Source of the DNA: Rugamonas rubra
Lineage (GTDB): Bacteria; Pseudomonadota; Gammaproteobacteria; Burkholderiales; Burkholderiaceae_D
Direction of reading: 5' to 3'
DNA: 64,000 bases
NCBI RefSeq assembly: GCF_900114705.1
Contig: NZ_FOTW01000012.1
Span: forward strand, 62,001 to 126,000
The position numbers and the translations under genes were made by a program. Below the pieces are notes generated by a model that was not told where the DNA came from, ran no database searches, and was given only the letters and a program-made list of their open reading frames with translations. Below are positions 35,566 through 44,312 of this stretch, in pieces (the stretch's first letter is position 1; the number at the start of each line of letters is the position of its first letter).

Positions 35566-35581
35566 ATTGCCACATGGCAAT
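35566..35581. promoter_or_regulatory. Palindrome upstream of the dioxygenase gene
   Basis: ATTGCCA-CA-TGGCAAT is a perfect 7-bp inverted repeat 20 bp upstream of the minus-strand ATG at 35546. It is a likely operator for a dimeric regulator of the dioxygenase/AEC pair; the regulator is not encoded next to it. Confidence 0.45.
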
Positions 35582-35639
35582 GACTTGCGGAATATGAGCC
35601 ACGGCGGCGCCGTTGGCAAGCCGTCATGCTGCACTGCAA

Positions 35640-35815
35640 CATCGCCATTTCTTGTCGTTTACTATTCATAAATGAATATTTTGTCTATATAAAGTACGTA
35701 TACGTACTTGTTTTTTGCGCAAAACTGGGTCAAATACATAGTTTTGCCATATGCGCTTATAACTATTCAATCGTTACGGAAACTACGTATTTTTTGTGGA
35801 TAGATTGCTAAAACA
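35640..35815. other. AT-rich intergenic island with several palindromes
   Basis: In contrast to the GC-rich neighbourhood this stretch is clearly AT-rich and holds palindromes: ATTCAT-AA-ATGAAT (35664-35677), the perfect 18-mer AAGTACGTATACGTACTT (35692-35709) and TTTTGCGCAAAA (35713-35724). Together with the GC-rich 35816-36062 it makes a 516-bp gap between the divergent dioxygenase and chemoreceptor genes. I see no gene in it; short open frames have no ribosome-binding site. Confidence 0.55.
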
Positions 35816-35979
35816 TGCAATTCGCGGCGGCGTGGCGGGGCCGTCGGGCACCCGCCCGCAGCCCGCATGGCGCCGCGATTGCGCTATGGGGCGGCGGTCC
35901 GGACGGCGGCGCGGCGGTGGCGCGCGGCGGCTGCGGCGGCGCGCGCGGGCGGCGGGCGGCGCATGTTGCTGCGATGCGG

Positions 35980-35985
35980 TAGAAT
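35980..35985 (+). promoter_or_regulatory. Probable -10 box of the chemoreceptor gene
   Basis: TAGAAT within GCGATGCGGTAGAATATT (35971-35988). The same 18-mer with one change occurs upstream of the porin at 38192-38209. The predicted leader to the ATG at 36063 is about 70 nt. No -35 match is obvious. Confidence 0.4.
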
Positions 35986-36062
35986 ATTTCCATGTGGAAA
36001 TTACAGCGCTTGTGGTGACTGTGACAACACGGTTCGCAGACGTCCCAACTCAAGGAAAAAAC

Positions 36063-37721
36063 ATGAAATCACTCGTTAAGCTCAAGCTCGCCACCAAGCT
36101 CGGCCTGGCCTTCGCCGCCGTGCTGGCGCTGACCCTGGCCGTCGGCGTGTTCGCCATCGTCAAACTGGCCCAGGTCAACGCCAGCGCCGCCGCGCTGTCG
36201 CAGCGCTGGATGCCCAGCATGCGCGTGGTGCAGGACATGAAGTCGCAGGTGGCGCGGGTGCGCACCCGCGAGTTCCAGTACATCATCTCGAGCGACCCGG
36301 CCGAGATGGACAAGTACGACAAGGTCATCGCCGCCGACCTGGTCGACCTGGGCAAGATGCAGGCCGACTACGTCAAGCTGATCGCCTCGCCCGAGGAGCA
36401 GGCGCTGTACGACGGCTTCCTGGCGCAGTGGCAGCGCTACATGGCCGAGGACGGCAAGATCCGCGCCGCCGTGCGCGCCGGCGACGACGCCGCCGCCAAG
36501 GCCTTGATCCGCGGCGAGTCGAACAAATTGATCGTCGCCCTGCGCGGCCAGATCGACAAGCTGGTCAAGCTGTACGGCGACGGCGGCAGCGCCGCCGCCG
36601 CCGAGGGCGCCAGCCTGTACGCCTCGGCGCGCCAATGGATCGTCGGCCTGCTGGCCGGCAGCGCCGCGCTCGGCGCGCTGGGCGCCGGCCTGATCACCCG
36701 CTGGCTGGTGCGCCGCCTCGGCGGCGAGCCGGACTACGCGGTGGAGATCGCCGGCCGCATCGCCGCCGGCGATCTCGGCGTCGAGGTGCGCACCCGTCCC
36801 GGCGACCGCGACAGCCTGCTGTTCGCCATGCGCAGCATGCGCGACAGCCTGGCCGACATCGTCGGCCAGGTGCGCGCCGCCACCGACACCATCGCCACCG
36901 GCTCCGACCAGATCGCCTCGGGCAACCTCGACCTGTCGGCCCGCACCGAGCAGCAGGCCAGCTCGCTCGAGCAGACCGCCGCCTCGATGGAGGAGCTGAC
37001 CTCGACCGTCAAACAGAACTCCGACGGCGCCCGCCAGGCCAACCAGATGGCGCTGAGCGCCTCGGCCGTGGCCCAGCAGGGCGGCATGGTGGTGTCGCAG
37101 GTGGTCGACACGATGGGCGCGATCAACGCCTCGGCGCGCAAGATCGGCGACATCATCGGCGTCATCGACGGCATCGCCTTCCAGACGAACATCCTGGCGC
37201 TCAACGCGGCGGTGGAGGCGGCCCGCGCCGGCGAGCAGGGCCGCGGCTTCGCCGTCGTCGCCACCGAGGTGCGCAGCCTGGCGCACCGCTCGGCGGCGGC
37301 GGCCAAGGAGATCAAGACCCTGATCGGCGACTCGGTCGAGCAGGTCGAGGCCGGCAGCCGGCTGGTCGAGCAGGCCGGCGCCACCATGCAGCAGGTGGTG
37401 GTCAGCGTGCGCCGCGTCACCGACATCATGGGCGAGATCACCGCCGCCGGCCAGGAGCAGAGCGCCGGCATCGAGCAGGTCAACCGCGCCATCGCCGAGA
37501 TGGACGCCGTCACCCAGCAGAACGCCGCGCTGGTCGAGGAGGCCACGGCGGCCTCGCAGAGCATGCAGGAGCAGGCCGGCGCGCTGGCCGAGCTGGTCAG
37601 CGTGTTCCAGCTGGCCGGCGGCGGCCGTGGCGGCGCCGCCCTGAGCCTGGTGGCCGGCGCGCCGGCCAAGGCCTCCGGCGGCGCCTTGGTGCTGCGCCGG
37701 GCGGCCGGCAAACGGGCCTGA
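36063..37721 (+). CDS. Methyl-accepting chemotaxis protein
   Basis: 552 aa. An N-terminal membrane helix (residues 8-35), a periplasmic four-helix-bundle sensor (~36-190), a second helix ([20 protein letters not shown]), a HAMP domain and a long cytoplasmic signalling helix follow. The hairpin tip is intact: [40 protein letters not shown]. Methylation regions flank it ([18 protein letters not shown]). The C-terminus has no CheR-binding pentapeptide. The protein signals to CheA/CheW; no che genes are nearby. The ligand is unknown. AAGGAAAA lies just before the ATG. Confidence 0.95.
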   Translation: MKSLVKLKLATKLGLAFAAVLALTLAVGVFAIVKLAQVNASAAALSQRWMPSMRVVQDMKSQVARVRTREFQYIISSDPAEMDKYDKVIAADLVDLGKMQADYVKLIASPEEQALYDGFLAQWQRYMAEDGKIRAAVRAGDDAAAKALIRGESNKLIVALRGQIDKLVKLYGDGGSAAAAEGASLYASARQWIVGLLAGSAALGALGAGLITRWLVRRLGGEPDYAVEIAGRIAAGDLGVEVRTRPGDRDSLLFAMRSMRDSLADIVGQVRAATDTIATGSDQIASGNLDLSARTEQQASSLEQTAASMEELTSTVKQNSDGARQANQMALSASAVAQQGGMVVSQVVDTMGAINASARKIGDIIGVIDGIAFQTNILALNAAVEAARAGEQGRGFAVVATEVRSLAHRSAAAAKEIKTLIGDSVEQVEAGSRLVEQAGATMQQVVVSVRRVTDIMGEITAAGQEQSAGIEQVNRAIAEMDAVTQQNAALVEEATAASQSMQEQAGALAELVSVFQLAGGGRGGAALSLVAGAPAKASGGALVLRRAAGKRA

Positions 37722-38277
37722 GGCGGACAAAAAAGAACACGAATGGACAGAAGCGCGGACGGAAACGCCGTTATTTCCGCGCGTTCGTGCTTGTCAATGG
37801 GTAATTTGTGGTTTGTGCGCAACAAGTAGCAAATTCTTACAAATTTTGTGCTGCGACGCAGCACGGCCGGAACGGGGCCATCTTAATTCACTAATAAACC
37901 AGTCGCACTATGAACAATGTTAAGTTTTTGCCGCTTTTTGCGGCGTAAGCTGCCAAACAATGTGCGGGTGGCATGAGCACAATAGCAACTTCCGCGTGCA
38001 AAGCGCGATACGCTTCGGTATAAAATAGCGGCGAAGATAGCAAGATGTCTATTTTCACTCTGTCCTGCACCGGTGCTGTTTGTTTGCAATCACACCAAAG
38101 CGACCCCAAAAAGGCCGCCGGAATTGGACCACTTGTGCGGATTTATGAAGGCTAGTTGATGGGCTCGTTGGTGGCGTCGGCAGGAAATATTGCGATGCGG
38201 TAAAATATTACTCTTTGTCATTTGCGAAATGTCAAAACGTGCCGGAAAACGCCTCGCGGCGTTCTTTACGGCCCAGC
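37722..38277. other. Long gap between chemoreceptor and porin, 810 bp in all with the porin promoter part
   Basis: No convincing gene. The region is less GC-rich than the genes and contains CGGTATAAAAT at 38016-38026 and GCGATGCGGTAAAATATT at 38192-38209, both promoter-like on the plus strand. The second would give a porin leader of over 300 nt. Two short minus-strand open frames at 37883-38109 lack a ribosome-binding site and typical codon use. An uncharacterised small RNA in 38030-38190 cannot be excluded. Confidence 0.4.
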
Positions 38278-38282
38278 TTGAC

Positions 38283-38311
38283 TTGATCGAATGTCCAACG
38301 GTGAGTATAGT
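38283..38311 (+). promoter_or_regulatory. Porin promoter
   Basis: TTGATC (38283-38288), 17 bp, TATAGT (38306-38311). The predicted start near 38318 leaves a ~214-nt leader that begins with the tight hairpin CGGTGCC-TCA-GGCACCG (38321-38337). The leader is a likely target for post-transcriptional control. Confidence 0.55.
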
Positions 38312-38531
38312 GCCGCACTCCGGTGCCTCAGGCACCGCGATGAAGCCGGCATCGATTAAATCGGCCGCAACTTAAAGTGAACGCGTCCGGCAACCAGGAC
38401 AGCACAGTGGCAGCTGGGGAGTTGCCCTCACGCATAAACGGCGCCCTCCGTCTCGGCGTCGATAAGCACCGAATTTAGCCGTAACACTAGCTTTACCTTT
38501 TTACCAGCAACACAACTGAAGGAAACACGTA

Positions 38532-39566
38532 ATGAAAAAATCTATCATCTCCATCGCCATCCTGGGCGCCATGAGCAATGTTGCTTTCGCACAATCGAAC
38601 GTCACGATCTACGGCATCGTTGATGCCGGTATCGTTTCCGAGCGCGGCGGCAAAGCCGGCTCCGTCACCAAAGTGACGAGCGGTGTAGGTTCGGCTTCGC
38701 GTCTGGGTTTCAAGGGCACCGAAGATCTGGGCGGCGGTCTGAATGCAGTGTTCGTTCTGGAATCGGGCATCAAAGCTGACACCGGCGAATCCGACGTTGC
38801 TGGTTCGATCGCCAACCGTCAATCCTACGTTGGTCTGAAATCGGCAACCGCCGGTTCGCTGACCCTGGGTCGTCAGTACACCCCTTACTACAACACCCTG
38901 TCGCAAGTTGCTGACCCGTTCGCAGCTGGCCTGGCTGGTTCGGCTAAAAACCTGTTCCCAGTCGCTGGCAACAACACCCGCACCAGCAACGCTGTTGTGT
39001 ACGCAACCCCGTCGCTGAACGGTTTCAGCGGCGAAGCTTCCTACGCTCTGGGCGAACAGTCGGGCGACAACTCGGCATCGCGTCAAATGGGTCTGTCGGT
39101 TGGCTACGCTAACGGTCCTCTGACCGCCCGCGCCGCTTACAACAGCCGCAACAACGACACCACCGTGCCAGCCGTCAACACCGGCATGGGCCACAACACC
39201 CTGCTGGCCGTGAACTACGATTTCAAAGTCGCCAAGGCATTCTTCGCCTACGGCCGCGACAAGGGCCAGTTCGGTTCGCCGAAACAAATCGATTCGAACG
39301 AAATCCTGGTTGGCGCAACCGCGCCAGTCGGCGCCGCTGGCACCCTGATGGCTTCGTTCATCCGCAAAAACGACAAACTGGTGTCGAACCAAGATGCTGA
39401 CCAGTGGGCAGTCGGCTACTCGCACGCTCTGTCGAAGCGCACCAGCACCTACGTTGCTTACGCTAAGATCAAGAACAAAAACGGCGCGACCTACACTGTT
39501 GGTAACAACAGCGAAGTCGGTACCGGCGACAAAGCCTTCAACGTCGGCGTAAAACACTCCTTCTAA
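38532..39566 (+). CDS. Gram-negative general porin
   Basis: 344 aa. The signal peptide MKKSIISIAILGAMSNVAFA is cleaved before QSNVTIYGIVDAGIV, the standard start of Burkholderiales trimeric porins. A 16-strand barrel pattern follows, with KGTEDLGGGLNAVFVLESG, RQSYVGLKS and LTLGRQYTPYY, ending in the outer-membrane insertion signal GVKHSF. It lets small solutes cross the outer membrane. Codon use differs strikingly from its neighbours (many GGT, GCT, CGT, GTT), the pattern of a very highly expressed gene rather than of transfer. GAAGGAAA precedes the ATG and a strong terminator follows. Confidence 0.97.
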   Translation: MKKSIISIAILGAMSNVAFAQSNVTIYGIVDAGIVSERGGKAGSVTKVTSGVGSASRLGFKGTEDLGGGLNAVFVLESGIKADTGESDVAGSIANRQSYVGLKSATAGSLTLGRQYTPYYNTLSQVADPFAAGLAGSAKNLFPVAGNNTRTSNAVVYATPSLNGFSGEASYALGEQSGDNSASRQMGLSVGYANGPLTARAAYNSRNNDTTVPAVNTGMGHNTLLAVNYDFKVAKAFFAYGRDKGQFGSPKQIDSNEILVGATAPVGAAGTLMASFIRKNDKLVSNQDADQWAVGYSHALSKRTSTYVAYAKIKNKNGATYTVGNNSEVGTGDKAFNVGVKHSF

Positions 39567-39593
39567 TTTCCGCCTAGTTCGGATTTAGATGGC

Positions 39594-39627
39594 AAGAGGG
39601 CCGCGTTCGCGCGGCCCTCTTCTGTTT
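39594..39627 (+). terminator. Intrinsic terminator of the porin gene
   Basis: AAGAGGGCCGCG (39594-39605), tetraloop TTCG, CGCGGCCCTCTT (39610-39621), then CTGTTT. A 12-bp perfect stem with a stable loop, 27 bp after the stop. Confidence 0.92.
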
Positions 39628-39710
39628 ACAGGTGGGGCCGGCGTCGTCGGCCCCATTTTCTTTTGGCAACACGCTAGAATGGCTGACTTTTCGCCCATGG
39701 ACACCTCCCG

Positions 39711-40310
39711 ATGACCGCATCCCGCCCCACCGGCCGCGCCGCGCTGGCCTTCCTGATCCTGCTCGCCTCCTGCGCCGCGATCGCCGCGCCGAAGGCGGCT
39801 CGGCGGCCGGCCGCCGCCTTGCCGCGCCACGGCGTGGTGGTGTTCTCCGACCTGTGCGTCAGCGCCGACAGCGGCGAGTTCGGCGGCCAGCGCATCACCT
39901 TGCAGCGCTACGCCGAGGTCGACACGGTGGTCTACGAGTACACCGCCGGCGGCCTGAGCTGGCCGCTGGTGGCCGGCGAGGTCACCGTCGACCCGCGCGG
40001 CCGCCAGTTCTACTTCACCGTCCAGCTGCCCGAGGGCGAGGAGCGCACCGTCAACGGCCGCCTCAGCGCCGACGGCCGCGCCTTGGTGCTCGACGGCGGC
40101 TACTGCGCCGACCAGTCGGTGCCGATGCGCCTGGCGCGGGTGGCGGACTTCGGCCGCAAGGCCGGCCCCTGCCACCGCTGCCCGCCCGGCAAGGCGGGCA
40201 AGGGCGAGGGGCAGGGCGAGGGGCAGGGCGAGGGCGGCGGCGAGCCGGCCGCCGCGCCGGCGCCGGCCCATCCGCTCGACGCCGGCTCGCTGCCGACGCC
40301 GCAGGGGTGA
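39711..40310 (+). CDS. Hypothetical secreted protein
   Basis: 199 aa. The signal peptide (ALAFLILLASCAAIAA) probably is cleaved after AIAA; the internal Cys could alternatively be a poor lipobox. The mature region reads as a beta-barrel or sandwich domain (VVVFSDLCVSADSGEFGGQRITLQRY, GRQFYFTVQLPEGEERTVNGRLSADGRALVLDG) with Cys residues that may pair. The C-terminal tail has a short GQGEGQGEG repeat and is Ala/Pro-rich. I recognise no family. The -10-like TAGAAT at 39674-39679 may be its promoter. Confidence 0.6.
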   Translation: MTASRPTGRAALAFLILLASCAAIAAPKAARRPAAALPRHGVVVFSDLCVSADSGEFGGQRITLQRYAEVDTVVYEYTAGGLSWPLVAGEVTVDPRGRQFYFTVQLPEGEERTVNGRLSADGRALVLDGGYCADQSVPMRLARVADFGRKAGPCHRCPPGKAGKGEGQGEGQGEGGGEPAAAPAPAHPLDAGSLPTPQG

Positions 40311-40366
40311 TGGAATAGGGGATGTTCAGAGGGGGGGCGTAACGCCGGCATAACCCCGCGGGCGAA

Positions 40367-40396
40367 GGGGTCTGACCCTGTACAGGGTCAGACCCC
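40367..40396. repeat. GGGTC/GACCC palindromic repeat, copy 2
   Basis: GGGGTCTGACCCTG (40367-40380), TA, CAGGGTCAGACCCC (40383-40396) make a perfect 30-bp palindrome between two convergent genes. It shares the GGGTCTGACCC core with the element at 21069-21092. It could act as a two-way terminator, but neither side has a T-run. Confidence 0.72.
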
Positions 40397-40463
40397 GGCT
40401 TCTGCGTCCTTTGGGGGGGGGGCGGCGCCGCCGGCGCCTCGACAGGAGGATGTTGCGGCTGGC

Positions 40464-42167
40464 CTACCTGGCCGCGCGCGCCTTCTCGGCGTTGCCGCGG
40501 ATGGTCTCGAGCGTCGCGCCCGGGGTGATCAGGTTGCCGTCGTAGCGCAGCTCGATCAGCGCCGGCAGCTGCTTGCCGTTGGCGTGCGCCAGCGCGCGTT
40601 CGAGCGCCGGGCCGAACTCGGCGGTGGTGTTGACCACCTCGCCGTGCGCGCCGTAGGCGACGGCCAGCGCGGCGAAGTCCGGGTTGTGCAGCTCGGTGCC
40701 GGAGACGCGGCCCGGGTAGTGCAGCTCCTGGTGCATGCGGATGGTGCCGAACATGCCGTTGTTGAAGACGATGATGACCACGCCCGCCCTGTATTGCACC
40801 GCCGTGGCCAGCTCCTGGCCGTTCATCATGTACTCGCCGTCGCCGGCGAAGGTGATCACGGTGCGCCCGGGCGCGATGATCTTGGCGGCCACCCCGGCCG
40901 GCACGCCGTAGCCCATGGCGCCGCTGGTCGGCGCCAGCTGGGTGCGCATGCCGCCGTAGCGGTAGAAGCGGTGCGCCCAGGTGGCGTAGTTGCCGGCGCC
41001 GTTGGTGACGATGGTGTCGGCCGGCACGGCGGCGCGGATCTGCTGCACCACCTGCCACAGGTCGAGCGGCGCCTTGCCGTCCTGGAAGATCGGCGGACAC
41101 TGCTGGTAGGCCAGCAGCTCGGCCTTGGCCTCGGCCACGCTGCCGCGCCAGGCCGACGAGTCGACCGGCGCCATCGCCGCCAGCATCGCCGCGACCTGCG
41201 GCATGCCGCTGTTGATCATCAGCTCGGCCTGGTAGACGCTGCCCAGCTCCTCGGCGTCGGCGTGGACGTGCACCAGGCGCTGCTTGGGCAGCGGCGCGCT
41301 GATCAGGGCGTAGCCGCCGGTGGTCATCTCGCCCAGGCGCGGGCCGATGGCCAGCACCACGTCGGCCTCGCGCACGCGCGCCGCCAGCTTGGGGTTGATG
41401 CCGATGCCGACGTCGCCGACGTAGTTGGGGTGGGCGTTGTCGAGCAGGTCCTGGAAGCGGAAGGCGCAGGCCACCGGCAGCGCGTTGGCCTCGGCGAAGG
41501 CCTGCAGGTCGGCGCAGGCCTGCGGGTTCCAGCCGCCGCCGCCGAGCAGCAGCAGCGGCCGCTTGGCGTCGGCCAGCATGGCGCGCACCTGGTCGATCTG
41601 GGCGGCGGCCGGCGAGGCCTGCACCGGCGTGTAGCGGCCGGTGTCGGCCACCTCGGCCAGCGCGGTAAGCATGTCCTCCGGCAGCGCCAGCACCACCGGA
41701 CCGGGCCGGCCGCTGCTGGCGATCTGGAAGGCGCGCGCCAGGTATTCGGGAATGCGCTCGGCGCGGTCGATCTGCGCCACCCACTTGGCCATCTGGCCGA
41801 ACATGCGGCGGTAGTCGATCTCCTGGAAGGCCTCGCGGTCGACGAAGTCGTTGCCGACCTGGCCGATGAACAAGATCATCGGCGTCGAATCCTGCTGCGC
41901 GGTGTGCACGCCGATCGAGGCGTTGGTGGCGCCCGGGCCACGGGTGACGAAGCAGATGCCCGGCTTGCCGGTCATTTTGCCGTAGGCCTCGGCCATGAAG
42001 GCGGCGCCGCCCTCCTGCCGGTTGATGATGAAGCGGATGCTTGAGTCGTGCAGGGCGTCGAGCACGTCCAGGTAGCTTTCGCCGGGGACGCCGAAAGCGG
42101 TGTCGACGCCGTGGATTTTCAGTGCGTCGACCAGGATCTGGCCGCCGGTGCGGGATGGTTGCGTCAT
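40464..42167 (-). CDS. Thiamine-diphosphate-dependent enzyme, acetolactate-synthase-like
   Basis: 567 aa, full length for the family. The N-terminal domain has the catalytic Glu in NRQEGGAAFMAEAYG and FVTRGPGATNASIGVHTA. The middle domain has LLLLGGGGWNP. The C-terminal TPP/Mg site is GDGEYMMNGQELATAVQYRAGVVIIVFNN. The sequence fits the acetolactate synthase/oxalyl-CoA decarboxylase-like family. No small regulatory subunit gene is adjacent, so it is probably a catabolic 2-oxoacid decarboxylase or carboligase rather than the biosynthetic IlvB. The substrate cannot be assigned. Confidence 0.88.
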   Translation of the reverse strand: MTQPSRTGGQILVDALKIHGVDTAFGVPGESYLDVLDALHDSSIRFIINRQEGGAAFMAEAYGKMTGKPGICFVTRGPGATNASIGVHTAQQDSTPMILFIGQVGNDFVDREAFQEIDYRRMFGQMAKWVAQIDRAERIPEYLARAFQIASSGRPGPVVLALPEDMLTALAEVADTGRYTPVQASPAAAQIDQVRAMLADAKRPLLLLGGGGWNPQACADLQAFAEANALPVACAFRFQDLLDNAHPNYVGDVGIGINPKLAARVREADVVLAIGPRLGEMTTGGYALISAPLPKQRLVHVHADAEELGSVYQAELMINSGMPQVAAMLAAMAPVDSSAWRGSVAEAKAELLAYQQCPPIFQDGKAPLDLWQVVQQIRAAVPADTIVTNGAGNYATWAHRFYRYGGMRTQLAPTSGAMGYGVPAGVAAKIIAPGRTVITFAGDGEYMMNGQELATAVQYRAGVVIIVFNNGMFGTIRMHQELHYPGRVSGTELHNPDFAALAVAYGAHGEVVNTTAEFGPALERALAHANGKQLPALIELRYDGNLITPGATLETIRGNAEKARAAR

Positions 42168-42342
42168 GGTCTAACCTTCAGGGATCGGAGGCGCGCGGGA
42201 TCGTCGCCAGCATGCGCCATTCTATGTGGCGGCGCTGGCGCCGGCTTTTCAAATGGCGACACCAAATTACAGATTTGACAGCGCCGGCGCCGCCTTCCAT
42301 GCGGTGGGCGCGGTTTTTGCGTCGGCCATGGCCGCGGTGCGG

Positions 42343-42348
42343 TACAAT
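42343..42348 (+). promoter_or_regulatory. rnpB: rnpB -10 box
   Basis: TACAAT within GCGGTACAATACG, 7 bp before the mature 5' end of RNase P RNA at 42356, exactly where a -10 should be. The -35 is weak (TTGCGT at 42317-42322, 20-bp spacing). Confidence 0.65.
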
Positions 42349-42355
42349 ACGCCTC

Positions 42356-42696
42356 GAAGCAAGCCAGACAGCCGCTGGCTGGCGCGTAATGCGTCGGCGG
42401 GAGGAAGGTCCGGACTCCATAGAGCGGGGTGACGGTTAACGGCCGTCCGCTGAAAGCCGCAAGCGCAAGCCCAAGGTATAAGGCGAGGAATAGGGCCACA
42501 GAGACGAGCGTATTAAGTTACGGTGAAACGCGGTAACCTCCACCTGGTGCAATTCCAAATAGGCACGCGATGATGCTGCTCGCGGAGCGTGCGGGTAGGA
42601 AGCTTGAGCGCCGGAGTAATCCGGCGCCTAGAGGAATGGCTGTCATAGCGCGGGCTTGCCCGTGCCGTAACAAAATCCGGCCTATCGGCTTGCTTC
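42356..42696 (+). ncRNA. rnpB: RNase P RNA, bacterial class A
   Basis: Catalytic RNA that matures tRNA 5' ends. The ends GAAGCAAGCC (42356-42365) and GGCTTGCTTC (42687-42696) pair as P1. Conserved parts follow in order: the P4 5' strand GAGGAAGGTCCGGACTCC (42401-42418), ACAGAGACGAGC, GGTGAAACGCGGTAA, CTCCACCTGG, CCAAATAGGCA, TAGGAAGCTTGAG, CTAGAGGAATGGCTGTC, and the P4 3' strand in AAAATCCGGCCTATCGG. About 341 nt, within the normal range. Two core positions differ from the consensus and appear compensatory (see findings). It lies between the divergent TPP-enzyme gene and glpK. Confidence 0.96.
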
Positions 42697-42773
42697 AACT
42701 AATTTCTTGATTTTTCGCGGCCGCCGCCGGGAGCGCAGCACATCTTCATGTGGCGTCGCCTGGGGATTCGCCG

Positions 42774-44279
<1,506 letters not shown>

Positions 44280-44312
44280 GCCGGGGTGGCGGTGCTGGAC
44301 GGCGGCGTTCGG

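Noticed and set aside
37883..38109. Two short minus-strand open frames in the chemoreceptor-porin gap
   Set aside because: No ribosome-binding site, overlapping frames of similar length and no conserved features.
38532..39566. Horizontally acquired porin because of its divergent codon use
   Set aside because: The bias is toward codons typical of very highly expressed genes, and the sequence is a normal Burkholderiales porin.
42021..42355. Protein-coding frames between the TPP enzyme and rnpB
   Set aside because: They are short, overlap the start of the TPP gene or rnpB itself and show no coding pattern.
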